Of a stretch of 43,050 bases of DNA, positions 32,825-39,345 are shown piece by piece. Both the position numbers and the translations under genes were made by a program. This DNA comes from a virus. The notes beneath the pieces were generated by a model. That model saw only the letters and a program-made list of their open reading frames with translations, was not told the DNA's origin and did not search any database. Within the stretch, counting starts at the first letter, position 1. Each line of letters opens with the position of its first letter. Where the stretch lies: IMG/VR virus record IMGVR_UViG_3300013772_000026, positions 1-43,050 of that record, one strand, 5' to 3'.

Positions 32825-33637
32825 CTACAATGATTTCTGGATATTATTAAACTGATCTAATAAATGTTCAATAGCATCCTTTTCATAATCTTCTGCTACA
32901 TAAATCCAGTCTTTACTTTCTATTTTATCTACTACTTGGCAAATACTATTTATACCAGCACTTATACTTGATCTAGAGTTTTCAGTGAACTGAGCAGACT
33001 TTGATAGTGTATCAAAAGTAGCTTGCAAGTCTTTATATTTCTTATCAGCTCCATTTGTTCCATCTAACATTTCTTGATATGCTTTATTAACAGCTAAACT
33101 AGCACAACAAATCTTTTTCGCATAGTCTTTGTAACTTGTTGTATTAATCTTGAAGTCTGAATGCAATCCTGTAAGATATTTGTCAAGATATTTAATATCT
33201 ACCTGAGTATATCTTCCATTCCATTCTTCACTATATATTCTTGTTTGATCTTCAAACACTGATTGTTGCCCTTGCGAGGAACTGTTTGCAAATATACTAT
33301 CTTTATATCTTACAAGACCTTGCTTGCGATATTGGGGCATTGCTGAATTTTTAAAATATATTCCTAAAAGATTAGGATTTATCTTTTCTTTTTCAAAGGT
33401 ATTGTAAAATACTTCTTCAAGAAATGGTTTATCAAGCAACTCACAAACTTTTATTACTGAATCTCTAATGTTTGAACCAGACTGTATATAAGAATTGTAT
33501 AGATCATATACGCAACTCTTGCATGTTGGGAAAAATTCATTATATAAAGGATTATCAGTTTTGAAATAGTTGGTTATATTAGCTGATTTAATCAATCCAC
33601 AACTACTACATGTAATTTGTTCTCGTTTAATTTTCAC
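32825..33637 (-). CDS. Terminase small subunit-like zinc-finger protein
   Basis: The GTG at 33637 is preferred because GGAAGGG lies 6 nt upstream; the open frame upstream (to 33706) overlaps a terminator hairpin. The product has 270 residues. It begins with a CX2C...CX2C zinc site (TCSSCGLI ... FPTCKSCVYD) and then has helices and a middle part (SSQGQQSVFEDQTRIYSEEW) before a coiled C-terminal half (KKYKDLQATFDTLSKSAQFT). It lies directly before the large terminase. It may recognise the packaging site. This is inferred from order and the DNA-binding-like zinc head. Confidence 0.7.
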   Translation of the reverse strand: MKIKREQITCSSCGLIKSANITNYFKTDNPLYNEFFPTCKSCVYDLYNSYIQSGSNIRDSVIKVCELLDKPFLEEVFYNTFEKEKINPNLLGIYFKNSAMPQYRKQGLVRYKDSIFANSSSQGQQSVFEDQTRIYSEEWNGRYTQVDIKYLDKYLTGLHSDFKINTTSYKDYAKKICCASLAVNKAYQEMLDGTNGADKKYKDLQATFDTLSKSAQFTENSRSSISAGINSICQVVDKIESKDWIYVAEDYEKDAIEHLLDQFNNIQKSL

Positions 33638-33676
33638 AAATTTCCCTTCCTTTAATTCATGTTTATAGACATAAGT

Positions 33677-33708
33677 AAATGCTCTATCTAAACAAAGATA
33701 GAGCATTT
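33677..33708 (-). terminator. 13-bp perfect hairpin upstream of the terminase operon
   Basis: AAATGCTCTATCT (33677-33689) and AGATAGAGCATTT (33696-33708) form perfect 13-bp arms with a 6-nt loop, 15 nt past the stop codon of the 114-residue gene. In minus RNA the stem ends GCAUUUACUU. It is terminator-like and may attenuate entry into the terminase-portal-capsid genes. Confidence 0.7.
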
Positions 33709-33722
33709 TAAATACCTATAAA

Positions 33723-34067
33723 TTAATCTTCTAAAAAGTCCTGCATTACAATTTTCATCTCCTGCATTCCTTCTTCAAAGCCATCACCATAACCTTCATT
33801 AAAAATATCTTGAAGCATTTCATAAATATGTTGAGGGCACATACCTTCCATAATCATATTAACTGCTTCTGTAAGGTAATCCTCTTTATCTGATTCAACG
33901 CAATCTGGGCACTGACATTCAAAAACTTCTTTTGGGATTTCTGTTTGCTCAACCTCTAATTCCATACAATAAGTTTCCATATCAACAATATCACCATCAA
34001 TTTCAAAAGACTGATACCATTGTTGTTCTATTTTATCCCATGCTGTTTCTGATTTAAATACACGCAT
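33723..34067 (-). CDS. Acidic hypothetical protein with CX2C pair
   Basis: This 114-residue protein starts with ATG. It is very acidic (VDMETYCMELEVEQTEIPKE) and has a Cys set CQCPDCVES. The second half is a helix with regularly spaced Met, Glu and Phe (EGYGDGFEEGMQEMKIVMQD). It may be a small regulator or DNA mimic, but nothing in it is diagnostic. It lies between the head protease genes and the terminase genes. Confidence 0.6.
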   Translation of the reverse strand: MRVFKSETAWDKIEQQWYQSFEIDGDIVDMETYCMELEVEQTEIPKEVFECQCPDCVESDKEDYLTEAVNMIMEGMCPQHIYEMLQDIFNEGYGDGFEEGMQEMKIVMQDFLED

Positions 34068-34119
34068 TAATATTTATCCACCTTTATTATTTATTTTAAA
34101 GTTGACATTGCTGTTAAAT

Positions 34120-34449
34120 TTATAGTTCTGAATTATCCTTTGCATTAGAATTATGCTTAGAAGCTTCTGCCGAAATTTTACTGATTGCAATATTATTCTC
34201 GATATTCATTTTATTAAAAATATAAGCAACAGCATCTTCCATACTCCAACCACAATTTATTAATGCAGTATACATACCACAAGCACAACTTGCTTCTTTA
34301 ATACCCCTAATAAACTCTTCTTTATCAAGTTGCTTAGGTACACTTAACTCCATAGGTTCAAAGAACATAATTATATCTGAATCTGGTTTATTTAATTCTA
34401 CAGGTAGAATAGTATCTTCTGTTTTTGTTTCCTTTTCTTCTAGCGACAT
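34120..34449 (-). CDS. Hypothetical protein, 109 residues
   Basis: The gene starts with ATG after TAGGAGAAT. The product has an acidic N-terminus (SLEEKETKTEDTILPVELNK) and a helical middle (LDKEEFIRGIKEASCACGMY, then TALINCGWSMEDAVAYIFNK). No family is recognised. It lies directly downstream of the ClpP-like gene in the operon leading to the terminase. Confidence 0.6.
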   Translation of the reverse strand: MSLEEKETKTEDTILPVELNKPDSDIIMFFEPMELSVPKQLDKEEFIRGIKEASCACGMYTALINCGWSMEDAVAYIFNKMNIENNIAISKISAEASKHNSNAKDNSEL

Positions 34450-34466
34450 ATTAATTCTCCTATTTC

Positions 34467-35054
34467 CTACAAAATTTTATCTACAATATTGAACTCATCT
34501 GTAACTGCCTCAGAACCCCAAAAATACCAATCATATTTCATTTTTTTGATTTCTTCTAATCTTACATCTGAAATATTAGTAGTATCAGTTATAATTGTTT
34601 TAAGTTTATTCCATATAGTTGCTGTTTCTTCCATATCATCAATCATATCTTGATGTTTTCCAGAAGTTCCAGATATAGCACTATGAACCATAATTCTAGA
34701 ATCGGGCAAAGCTCTACGTTCACTTCCACATATTAATATCCAGAACCCACCTGAAAAAGCTATTGTATGAACAGTAGTAATTATTCTATATCCGTCATTT
34801 ACAACCATACTTCTGATTTTAGAGCAGAGTGCAATTGTTGAATATGCGTCTCCACCGTATGTGTCCAAAACAATTTCAATAGGTTTTTTAGTTCCTGACT
34901 TTTTATCAATAGCTTGAAGTCTATCTAAGTAGTAAATTACTTTGAAGATCGACTCTCTATCAATCTCCTCACAAATGAAGATTCTGCGATCACGAATTGC
35001 AGAATTTATTTTCATTTCTTCAATTACTCTGTCTGGTTGAATCATAATTTCCAT
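34467..35054 (-). CDS. ClpP-like serine protease
   Basis: This 195-residue protein starts with ATG behind AAAGGTAAT. The ClpP layout is clear: IVLDTYGGDAYSTIALCSKI, a nucleophile Ser in IAFSGGFWILICGS (about S101), His in RIMVHSAISG (about H124) and an acidic third member near MKYDWYFWGSEAVTDEFNIV (about D175), with the final IVDK. In phages ClpP-like proteases can process heads. Here a separate XkdF-like protease is encoded too, so this enzyme may have another target, or regulate. It shows no ATPase domain. Confidence 0.85.
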   Translation of the reverse strand: MEIMIQPDRVIEEMKINSAIRDRRIFICEEIDRESIFKVIYYLDRLQAIDKKSGTKKPIEIVLDTYGGDAYSTIALCSKIRSMVVNDGYRIITTVHTIAFSGGFWILICGSERRALPDSRIMVHSAISGTSGKHQDMIDDMEETATIWNKLKTIITDTTNISDVRLEEIKKMKYDWYFWGSEAVTDEFNIVDKIL

Positions 35055-35080
35055 ATCTATATTACCTTTCGGCTTAAATT

Positions 35081-36298
35081 TTATTGTAAAATTACATCCT
35101 TAATCAATTCAATTTTCCCATTATCATCAACAATACAAATGGTTTGTGACGCAAAAGTAGTAGCACCAAATTTAACACTATAATCGTTGTAACCACTCAA
35201 ACAACCAGTATAAACAATATACCTACCGTTATTCTCAGACTCAATATTGAAGTTATGTAAATGTCCCTTAAACAAAACGTCATAAAACTGATCATCTACA
35301 GAAATTTCATTCCTCATAGCTCTTTTACCGTCCTTGGTAGAATCTTCACCATGAATGAATTTACATTTAAGACCATTAACATCCTTAACTATCTCTTTAT
35401 CTGTATGTTTCCTGTCAATAATATTTACACGTTTATTATTAGTTATTTCTACATAAGTTTTAAGTTGTTCTCTAATAATAACTTCAGCATTATCACCATC
35501 AAGATTAACTTTCTTATCGCCATTTATTCTATCATGATTTCCGTAAATGCTATCATATTCAACTTTTGTATATTTGCTTAACGCACACAGAAATCTATAA
35601 ATTAGTTTAATAGCTTTATTTATTTGCTCTGATTGTGTAAACTCACAGAATTGACTTTGATTTGCTCTCATGTAAGTATGTTCTATTATATCTCCTGTGT
35701 TGACAACAGAAATATTACTAATTCCATACAATTCTATGTATTTATAGCATTCAGAAATAAGTTTATCTACTCTTTTATTAGCAATTTCCCAATTATAGTA
35801 ATTACCCTTACAATTATCAATCACATACCCGATATGCCAGTCTGTCATATGGACTATCATTTTATATTTGCTATTATTTACATTTAATGTTTCATGACAA
35901 TATTCAGGAATAATAATCGTACAATTTTCTGATAGATAATCTTTAATATCTTCCGCAACACTAACAGACTTAATGAAGTCTTTTTTTAGAGCATTAAGTT
36001 GTCTGTTTTGGTCTCTAATTTGTTGTTTCTTAATATCAAGTTCTCCGACAATTTCTCTAACTTGATCTAATTTCTTTTCTACAATAATATCTCTGATTAC
36101 TTCTTGTTTTTTGAGAGTACCATCTTTACCTTGGCGTTTTTTAATAAATTGTCTATATGCTTCTCCAGTTGGAAACGGTAGTTCATAAAAATTGTTCAAG
36201 TCTGACCAAGAAGGTTTATTAGTATTAAGTAGAGTCTTATATTTATTTCTATTATTTTTGAAGTCTACGCCTATAGTATATAATTCGTTTTTAGACAT
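35081..36298 (-). CDS. Calcineurin-like metallophosphoesterase
   Basis: ATG 36298 is selected since GAGG lies 6 nt upstream; an in-frame GTG and ATG 12-15 nt earlier overlap the site. The 405-residue product has a basic coiled N-terminal half (YRQFIKKRQGKDGTLKKQEV). All phosphoesterase motifs follow: D-x-H in HMTDWHIGYV, GD in VVNTGDIIEH, GNHD in SIYGNHDRI, H in CKFIHGED and GHxH in FKGHLHNF. These bind two metals and would act on DNA or nucleotides, as in SbcD/Mre11-type or phage nucleases. From memory SPbeta has a similar gene (yonJ) in this place. It has a conserved-loop hairpin directly upstream. Confidence 0.88.
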   Translation of the reverse strand: MSKNELYTIGVDFKNNRNKYKTLLNTNKPSWSDLNNFYELPFPTGEAYRQFIKKRQGKDGTLKKQEVIRDIIVEKKLDQVREIVGELDIKKQQIRDQNRQLNALKKDFIKSVSVAEDIKDYLSENCTIIIPEYCHETLNVNNSKYKMIVHMTDWHIGYVIDNCKGNYYNWEIANKRVDKLISECYKYIELYGISNISVVNTGDIIEHTYMRANQSQFCEFTQSEQINKAIKLIYRFLCALSKYTKVEYDSIYGNHDRINGDKKVNLDGDNAEVIIREQLKTYVEITNNKRVNIIDRKHTDKEIVKDVNGLKCKFIHGEDSTKDGKRAMRNEISVDDQFYDVLFKGHLHNFNIESENNGRYIVYTGCLSGYNDYSVKFGATTFASQTICIVDDNGKIELIKDVILQ

Positions 36299-36333
36299 TC
36301 TCAACCTCATCACAATTTATTTTCATTATTAAT

Positions 36334-36353
36334 ATCATAATCGACCATATGAT
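36334..36353 (-). promoter_or_regulatory. Conserved-loop hairpin H2 upstream of the head operon
   Basis: ATCATA (36334-36339) pairs with TATGAT (36348-36353) around the loop ATCGACCA on the plus strand (TGGTCGAT on minus). The same 8-nt loop lies in the longer hairpin H1 at 39121-39148, with unrelated stems. H2 is 35 nt upstream of the phosphoesterase start. Confidence 0.55.
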
Positions 36354-36362
36354 TTATCTTAA

Positions 36363-36488
36363 TTAAATCTCATTCCAAAAGGAACAATCTTGACAATACA
36401 GAATAGTTTTTTCACAATAAAATTTTAGGAAATACCTATGCTTACCGCAACAGGGGCATGTTGTATCTTCAATATTTAGTTTTTCCAT
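36363..36488 (-). CDS. Small zinc-ribbon protein, 41 residues
   Basis: This short frame starts with ATG at 36488 behind a strong AAGGAGG. The product, MEKLNIEDTTCPCCGKHRYF followed by LKFYCEKTILYCQDCSFWNE, has CX2C-type pairs (CPCC and CQDC) spaced as a zinc ribbon. Such small proteins of phages can bind host RNA polymerase or other regulators, but here the target is unknown. It follows the tRNA genes. Confidence 0.75.
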   Translation of the reverse strand: MEKLNIEDTTCPCCGKHRYFLKFYCEKTILYCQDCSFWNEI

Positions 36489-36525
36489 TAGTTTAATCCT
36501 CCTTGTAAGAGAATATATTATTTTA

Positions 36526-36599
36526 TGGAGCCGAAACACAGAATCAAACTGTGAATCTCTGATTACAAAACAGAAGTTTTATCATTAAACTATTTCGGC
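36526..36599 (-). tRNA. tRNA-Thr (TGT) with encoded CCA
   Basis: The acceptor GCCGAAA pairs fully with TTTCGGC; the D-stem is GTTT/AAAC, the T-stem CACAG/CTGTG. The anticodon loop reads TTTGTAA with anticodon TGT (ACA codons). The bottom anticodon-stem pair is U-U. CCA is encoded after discriminator T. The two neighbouring tRNAs are 3 nt apart. Confidence 0.9.
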
Positions 36600-36602
36600 A
36601 TT

Positions 36603-36678
36603 TGGCTGCGAGAGCAAGGTTCGAACTTGCGACATTCTGATTAACAGTCAGACGCTCTACCAACTGAGCTATCACGCA
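36603..36678 (-). tRNA. tRNA-Asn (GTT) with encoded CCA
   Basis: The structure is standard: D-stem GCTC/GAGC, anticodon loop CTGTTAA with anticodon GTT, T-arm GCAAG-TTCGAAC-CTTGC, discriminator G and encoded CCA. The acceptor stem has one U-U mismatch (TGCGTGA with TCTCGCA). It is upstream of tRNA-Thr, and the two are probably one transcript. Confidence 0.95.
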
Positions 36679-36960
36679 ATATAGTGCAACAATCTAAAAA
36701 CATTAAGTAAGTATTAATACTCCCCTAAGAAAAACTCATGTTGCAAAGTTTTTGTTCTGTGCTAGTTTTTATCTAAGATATCACTAGCAAACCTATTTAG
36801 TATAGTATATTTAGTATTAATAAGCTGACCTAACCCAACCAACGACAGCACGTGCAATCCCCACACTAAAACACCAGAGCGTTTAATGGACTTTATTGCA
36901 CTTCCCAAATATAGAGAGGAGAGAGAATAGATTAAATTATAGATTTATCTCCCCATAAGA
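36679..36960. other. Gene-free stretch between tRNA-Asn and the 65-residue gene
   Basis: I see no protein gene here. It holds inverted repeats: GCTAGT/ACTAGC (about 36758-36785), the palindrome AGTATTAATACT (36712-36723), and GTGCAAT/ATTGCAC (about 36851-36901). A G-rich minus-strand segment flanked by GCTG and CAGC (about 36823-36848) loosely resembles elements around the RNA polymerase block. It may carry a leader RNA for the tRNA unit, but this is not established. Confidence 0.4.
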
Positions 36961-37158
36961 TTAATCGTCTACTTCTTCTTTGTTAGCGAACGCAATAGTT
37001 ACTGATTTGCCAACAAGAGTTCTAATATCTTCTAGTGTTAAAACTTCAATATCTCCAGTTTTCTCATCTTCAATATGAAAACCTTCTTCGCTAATTGAAT
37101 TCAAAATACCCTTAGCACTAAATTTAACACTTTCTAATTTCTCAGTTTTTACTGACAT
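36961..37158 (-). CDS. Small acidic hypothetical protein
   Basis: This 65-residue protein starts with ATG behind AAGGTGG. It looks like a compact beta domain: KFSAKGILNSISEEGFHIED, then VLTLEDIRTLVGKSVTIAFA. Such a layout could be an OB or Sm-like fold, but nothing in it is diagnostic. It stands between the HU gene and the tRNAs. Confidence 0.65.
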   Translation of the reverse strand: MSVKTEKLESVKFSAKGILNSISEEGFHIEDEKTGDIEVLTLEDIRTLVGKSVTIAFANKEEVDD

Positions 37159-37241
37159 TTATTATATTCCACCTTATTATTCTATTTTACTTGTTACACA
37201 AATACAATTTAGTATTCATGTTTCTATATGGTAATGGTGTA

Positions 37242-37260
37242 ATGTGGGATTGTTCCACAT
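37242..37260 (-). terminator. Hairpin behind the HU gene
   Basis: ATGTGG (37242-37247) and CCACAT (37255-37260) close a 7-nt loop, 10 nt past the HU stop codon. There is no U-run in minus RNA, so termination is uncertain. It may protect the 3' end. Confidence 0.4.
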
Positions 37261-37269
37261 ATACCTCTC

Positions 37270-37554
37270 TTATGCCTTAACTTTATCAGAAAATGCCTTA
37301 CCAGGATTAAAATATGGTTTGAAAGAATCTTCCGTAGTCCATGTTTCGCCTTTACGATCACCGAATTGAATTGTGCCAGATGTTCCTTTGGTTGCCTTCT
37401 TTTCAAAAGTACCTGTACCAACCAACTGTACTTTTTCTCCACTAGCAACTGTATCTGTAATTACTGTAAATAAATCTACAATGAATCTTTCTGCATCTTT
37501 TTTTGTAATATCAGACTTCAAAGCTACAGCGTTCACGAGTTCTTGCTTATTCAA
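37270..37554 (-). CDS. HU-family DNA-binding protein
   Basis: This 94-residue protein starts with TTG at 37554, with AAAGGAG nearby. It has the complete HU fold: MNKQELVNAVALKSDITKKD, FIVDLFTVITDTVASGEKVQ, LVGTGTFEKK, and the C-terminal KPYFNPGKAFSDKV, where the Pro of the DNA-intercalating arm normally lies. It is close to the usual 90 residues. SPbeta encodes a similar HU (YonN) beside its RNA polymerase gene. It probably shapes phage DNA or protects it during replication. Confidence 0.92.
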   Translation of the reverse strand: MNKQELVNAVALKSDITKKDAERFIVDLFTVITDTVASGEKVQLVGTGTFEKKATKGTSGTIQFGDRKGETWTTEDSFKPYFNPGKAFSDKVKA

Positions 37555-37582
37555 TATATTTATCTCCTTTTATTCAATATAT

Positions 37583-38797
37583 TTAATCTAACAAATCTGC
37601 TAATCGTGCTGTTATACTACGCTCAGTAATATTTAATTCAACACAACCAAATAATTGTTGTCCTTTAAGTTTACTAATTGTTTGCTTTAACCCATTATTC
37701 CTTTCAAACAAACTATCATCAATTTGTTTAAAATCCCCATTTAACCATAATGCACTACCTTCAGCTAATCTACTAATGAGCAATTGTATGTGTTCCTTAG
37801 TCATATTTTCTGCTTCCGTGACATAAATTAAGGATTTTGAAATATTTCTGCCACGTATAAATCCTAAATGCTGTAATACAACTACGCCATCATCAATTAA
37901 CTTAACTAATCCATCTACGCCCCCTACATGGTCTGCTAGAGGCATTACATAAGGCAAGAGTTTATCATCCTGAGATCCAGGTAAGAAACCAATTGGGTTA
38001 CTTCCTGCTACCTCGTAGTTATTTCTCACAAATATTAACTTGTCATAAACACCTTGCTTAATCATAGATAGTGCATGAGTAGCCATAATCAAGTCTTTAC
38101 CAGAACCATGTTTACCAAAGATTATTTTTATATTAATATCTCTGTTTTGAAATAAATCAAATGCTATTTCTTGTTGAACATTTCTTGGTTTGATTTTTTC
38201 AGTATATGTAAAATCAAGCTTATCCTTTTTACCAATAGTTAAAGGAGAGAACTTTTTACCATCCCATCTTTGTTTATCAACAATTTGACCACTTTTGTCT
38301 CTAATGATTAAGTATTCATTAGTAAGTAAATCGAATTTATTAATGGGAGTTTCATAAAAAGACGCTAATTCAAAATCACCCAAAGTTACTTCTTTATACC
38401 CTTTGTATGTATTCTCATCCATCTCTTTATATTGGAACAAGTCACAATCAAGTCCAATGGCATATGCTTTGATATATAGATTATAGTCATCTGTTAAAAA
38501 CACTACTTCACTATCTTCTGTATGTACCTGCCATCCGAAACCTAAAATGTAGTTGTCTGCCTTATGTTCAAGGAATCTGTTTTCAAATGAAAAATCATAA
38601 TCTATTTTTATAACTACATTAGTAGCACTTTTAATTCTTTTAGTTGCTGATCTTGCTTTATATCCTACTTCTAGACTCTTTTTAAGCCCGTCAATTTCTT
38701 CTAAGCTTATAATACTGATAAAAACCTTTTCATAATCTTCAAACTTAAAGTTTTGATTCAACAAAATATTCGTGTCTACAAATACTTTAGTTGGCAA
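37583..38797 (-). CDS. PhoH-like ATPase with N-terminal PIN nuclease domain
   Basis: The 404-residue frame starts with TTG at 38797, 11 nt after AGAGG. Residues 1-135 are a PIN domain: VFVDTNILLNQ, SLEEIDGLKKS, and the acidic VVFLTDDYNLYIKA, giving the Asp/Glu cluster of RNases. Residues about 215-400 are PhoH: QEIAFDLF, a Walker A GKHGSGKD (G228 on), FVRNNYEVAGSNPIGFLPGS, a Q-x-G-like LQHLGFIRGRN and Walker B-like IYVTEAENM. PhoH-PIN proteins are ATP-dependent RNA helicase-nucleases. Phages often carry them. It is in the block just downstream of the RNA polymerase. Confidence 0.9.
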   Translation of the reverse strand: MPTKVFVDTNILLNQNFKFEDYEKVFISIISLEEIDGLKKSLEVGYKARSATKRIKSATNVVIKIDYDFSFENRFLEHKADNYILGFGWQVHTEDSEVVFLTDDYNLYIKAYAIGLDCDLFQYKEMDENTYKGYKEVTLGDFELASFYETPINKFDLLTNEYLIIRDKSGQIVDKQRWDGKKFSPLTIGKKDKLDFTYTEKIKPRNVQQEIAFDLFQNRDINIKIIFGKHGSGKDLIMATHALSMIKQGVYDKLIFVRNNYEVAGSNPIGFLPGSQDDKLLPYVMPLADHVGGVDGLVKLIDDGVVVLQHLGFIRGRNISKSLIYVTEAENMTKEHIQLLISRLAEGSALWLNGDFKQIDDSLFERNNGLKQTISKLKGQQLFGCVELNITERSITARLADLLD

Positions 38798-38836
38798 AAT
38801 AGAATCATTCCTCTACTCTTTATTTTTGCTACCGTG

Positions 38837-39067
38837 CTACATGACTAGGTACTTCTGGTTATGTTTTACTTGTTCAGGATTAATTTTTTCTTGCGATTTT
38901 AGTCTGAGTAGGAAACTATATAGAGGATCTGTAACGAACCTGTTTTTTTCTCTACCAGAACCTTGTTTATTAACTACTACTAATTGATCTCTAAATTGCC
39001 CTTTAGATTGCTTTAAGATTTTTTTCTCGATCATGAAGTCCATTTCTTCTTTACTAATAGGTTTCAA
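38837..39067 (-). CDS. Basic hypothetical protein, 76 residues
   Basis: TTG at 39067 is the first start, but AAAGGAG lies 13 nt away, which is long, so the start is uncertain. The protein is basic (KGQFRDQLVVVNKQGSGREK) with an N-terminal helix (ISKEEMDFMIEKKILKQSKG). No family is recognised. It is the first gene after the long structured leader and shares an operon with the PhoH-like gene. Confidence 0.55.
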   Translation of the reverse strand: MKPISKEEMDFMIEKKILKQSKGQFRDQLVVVNKQGSGREKNRFVTDPLYSFLLRLKSQEKINPEQVKHNQKYLVM

Positions 39068-39120
39068 AATATATCAGATACTCCTTTTAGGGTTATTTTT
39101 TTGATAAATACTTTATATAG

Positions 39121-39148
39121 TTAAATTGTGATCGACCACACAATTTAA
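39121..39148 (-). promoter_or_regulatory. Conserved-loop hairpin H1 upstream of the PhoH operon
   Basis: TTAAATTGTG (39121-39130) is a perfect complement of CACAATTTAA (39139-39148) around the loop ATCGACCA (TGGTCGAT on the minus strand). Minus RNA continues CUAUAUAAAG. The same loop with different stems is at 36334-36353. H1 lies 54 nt before the next gene. Confidence 0.55.
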
Positions 39149-39157
39149 TAAGTTACT

Positions 39158-39205
39158 AAGGGCACAATTTTTTCAATCGTACCCTTCTTCATAAGGGTCA
39201 TACAT
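39158..39205 (-). promoter_or_regulatory. Possible attenuator with a 10-codon leader frame
   Basis: ATG at 39205 opens MYDPYEEGYD, ending with TGA at 39173; an AAAGAG lies just upstream. In minus RNA, AAGGGUAC (39186-39179) can pair either with upstream ACCCUU (39198-39193) or with downstream GUGCCCUU (39165-39158), so the two hairpins exclude each other. A ribosome on the short frame would melt the first. No U-run follows, so termination is not assured. Confidence 0.4.
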
Positions 39206-39268
39206 ATCTCTTTATTTTGTAAATTAGGCTATGTTTCCCTTAGAGACTATTATAAGCAAATCCTAAGA

Positions 39269-39345
39269 CCGTTGCGGGAGTAAGAGTGTAGGATTTATAG
39301 CAATACACAATAATCTCAAACCCTTACCACAGGCGGGCTACAGCG
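39269..39345 (-). ncRNA. Structured element at the 3' end of the RNA polymerase gene
   Basis: In minus RNA the end of the polymerase gene (CGCTGTAGCCC, TGTGG, TAAGGGT; about 39345-39315) can pair with CACTCTTACTCCCGCAACGG (39288-39269). The pairs are TGTGG/CCGCA and TAAGGGT/ACTCTTA with small bulges. A similar sequence order (CGCTGTATCCCTTGTGGGAG, then TAAGG) lies upstream of the polymerase block at about 42964-42940. It may be a control or processing element. No known RNA family was recognised. Confidence 0.4.

Noticed and set aside
33637-33706. Terminase small subunit starting at 33706
   Set aside because: This start is within a 13-bp terminator hairpin; the GTG at 33637 has a proper ribosome site just before the zinc motif.
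36823-36862. G-quadruplex on the minus strand (TTGGTTGGGTTAGG)
   Set aside because: Only three close G-runs are present; a fourth is about 25 nt away, so a stable quadruplex is unlikely. The segment is described as part of an inverted repeat instead.
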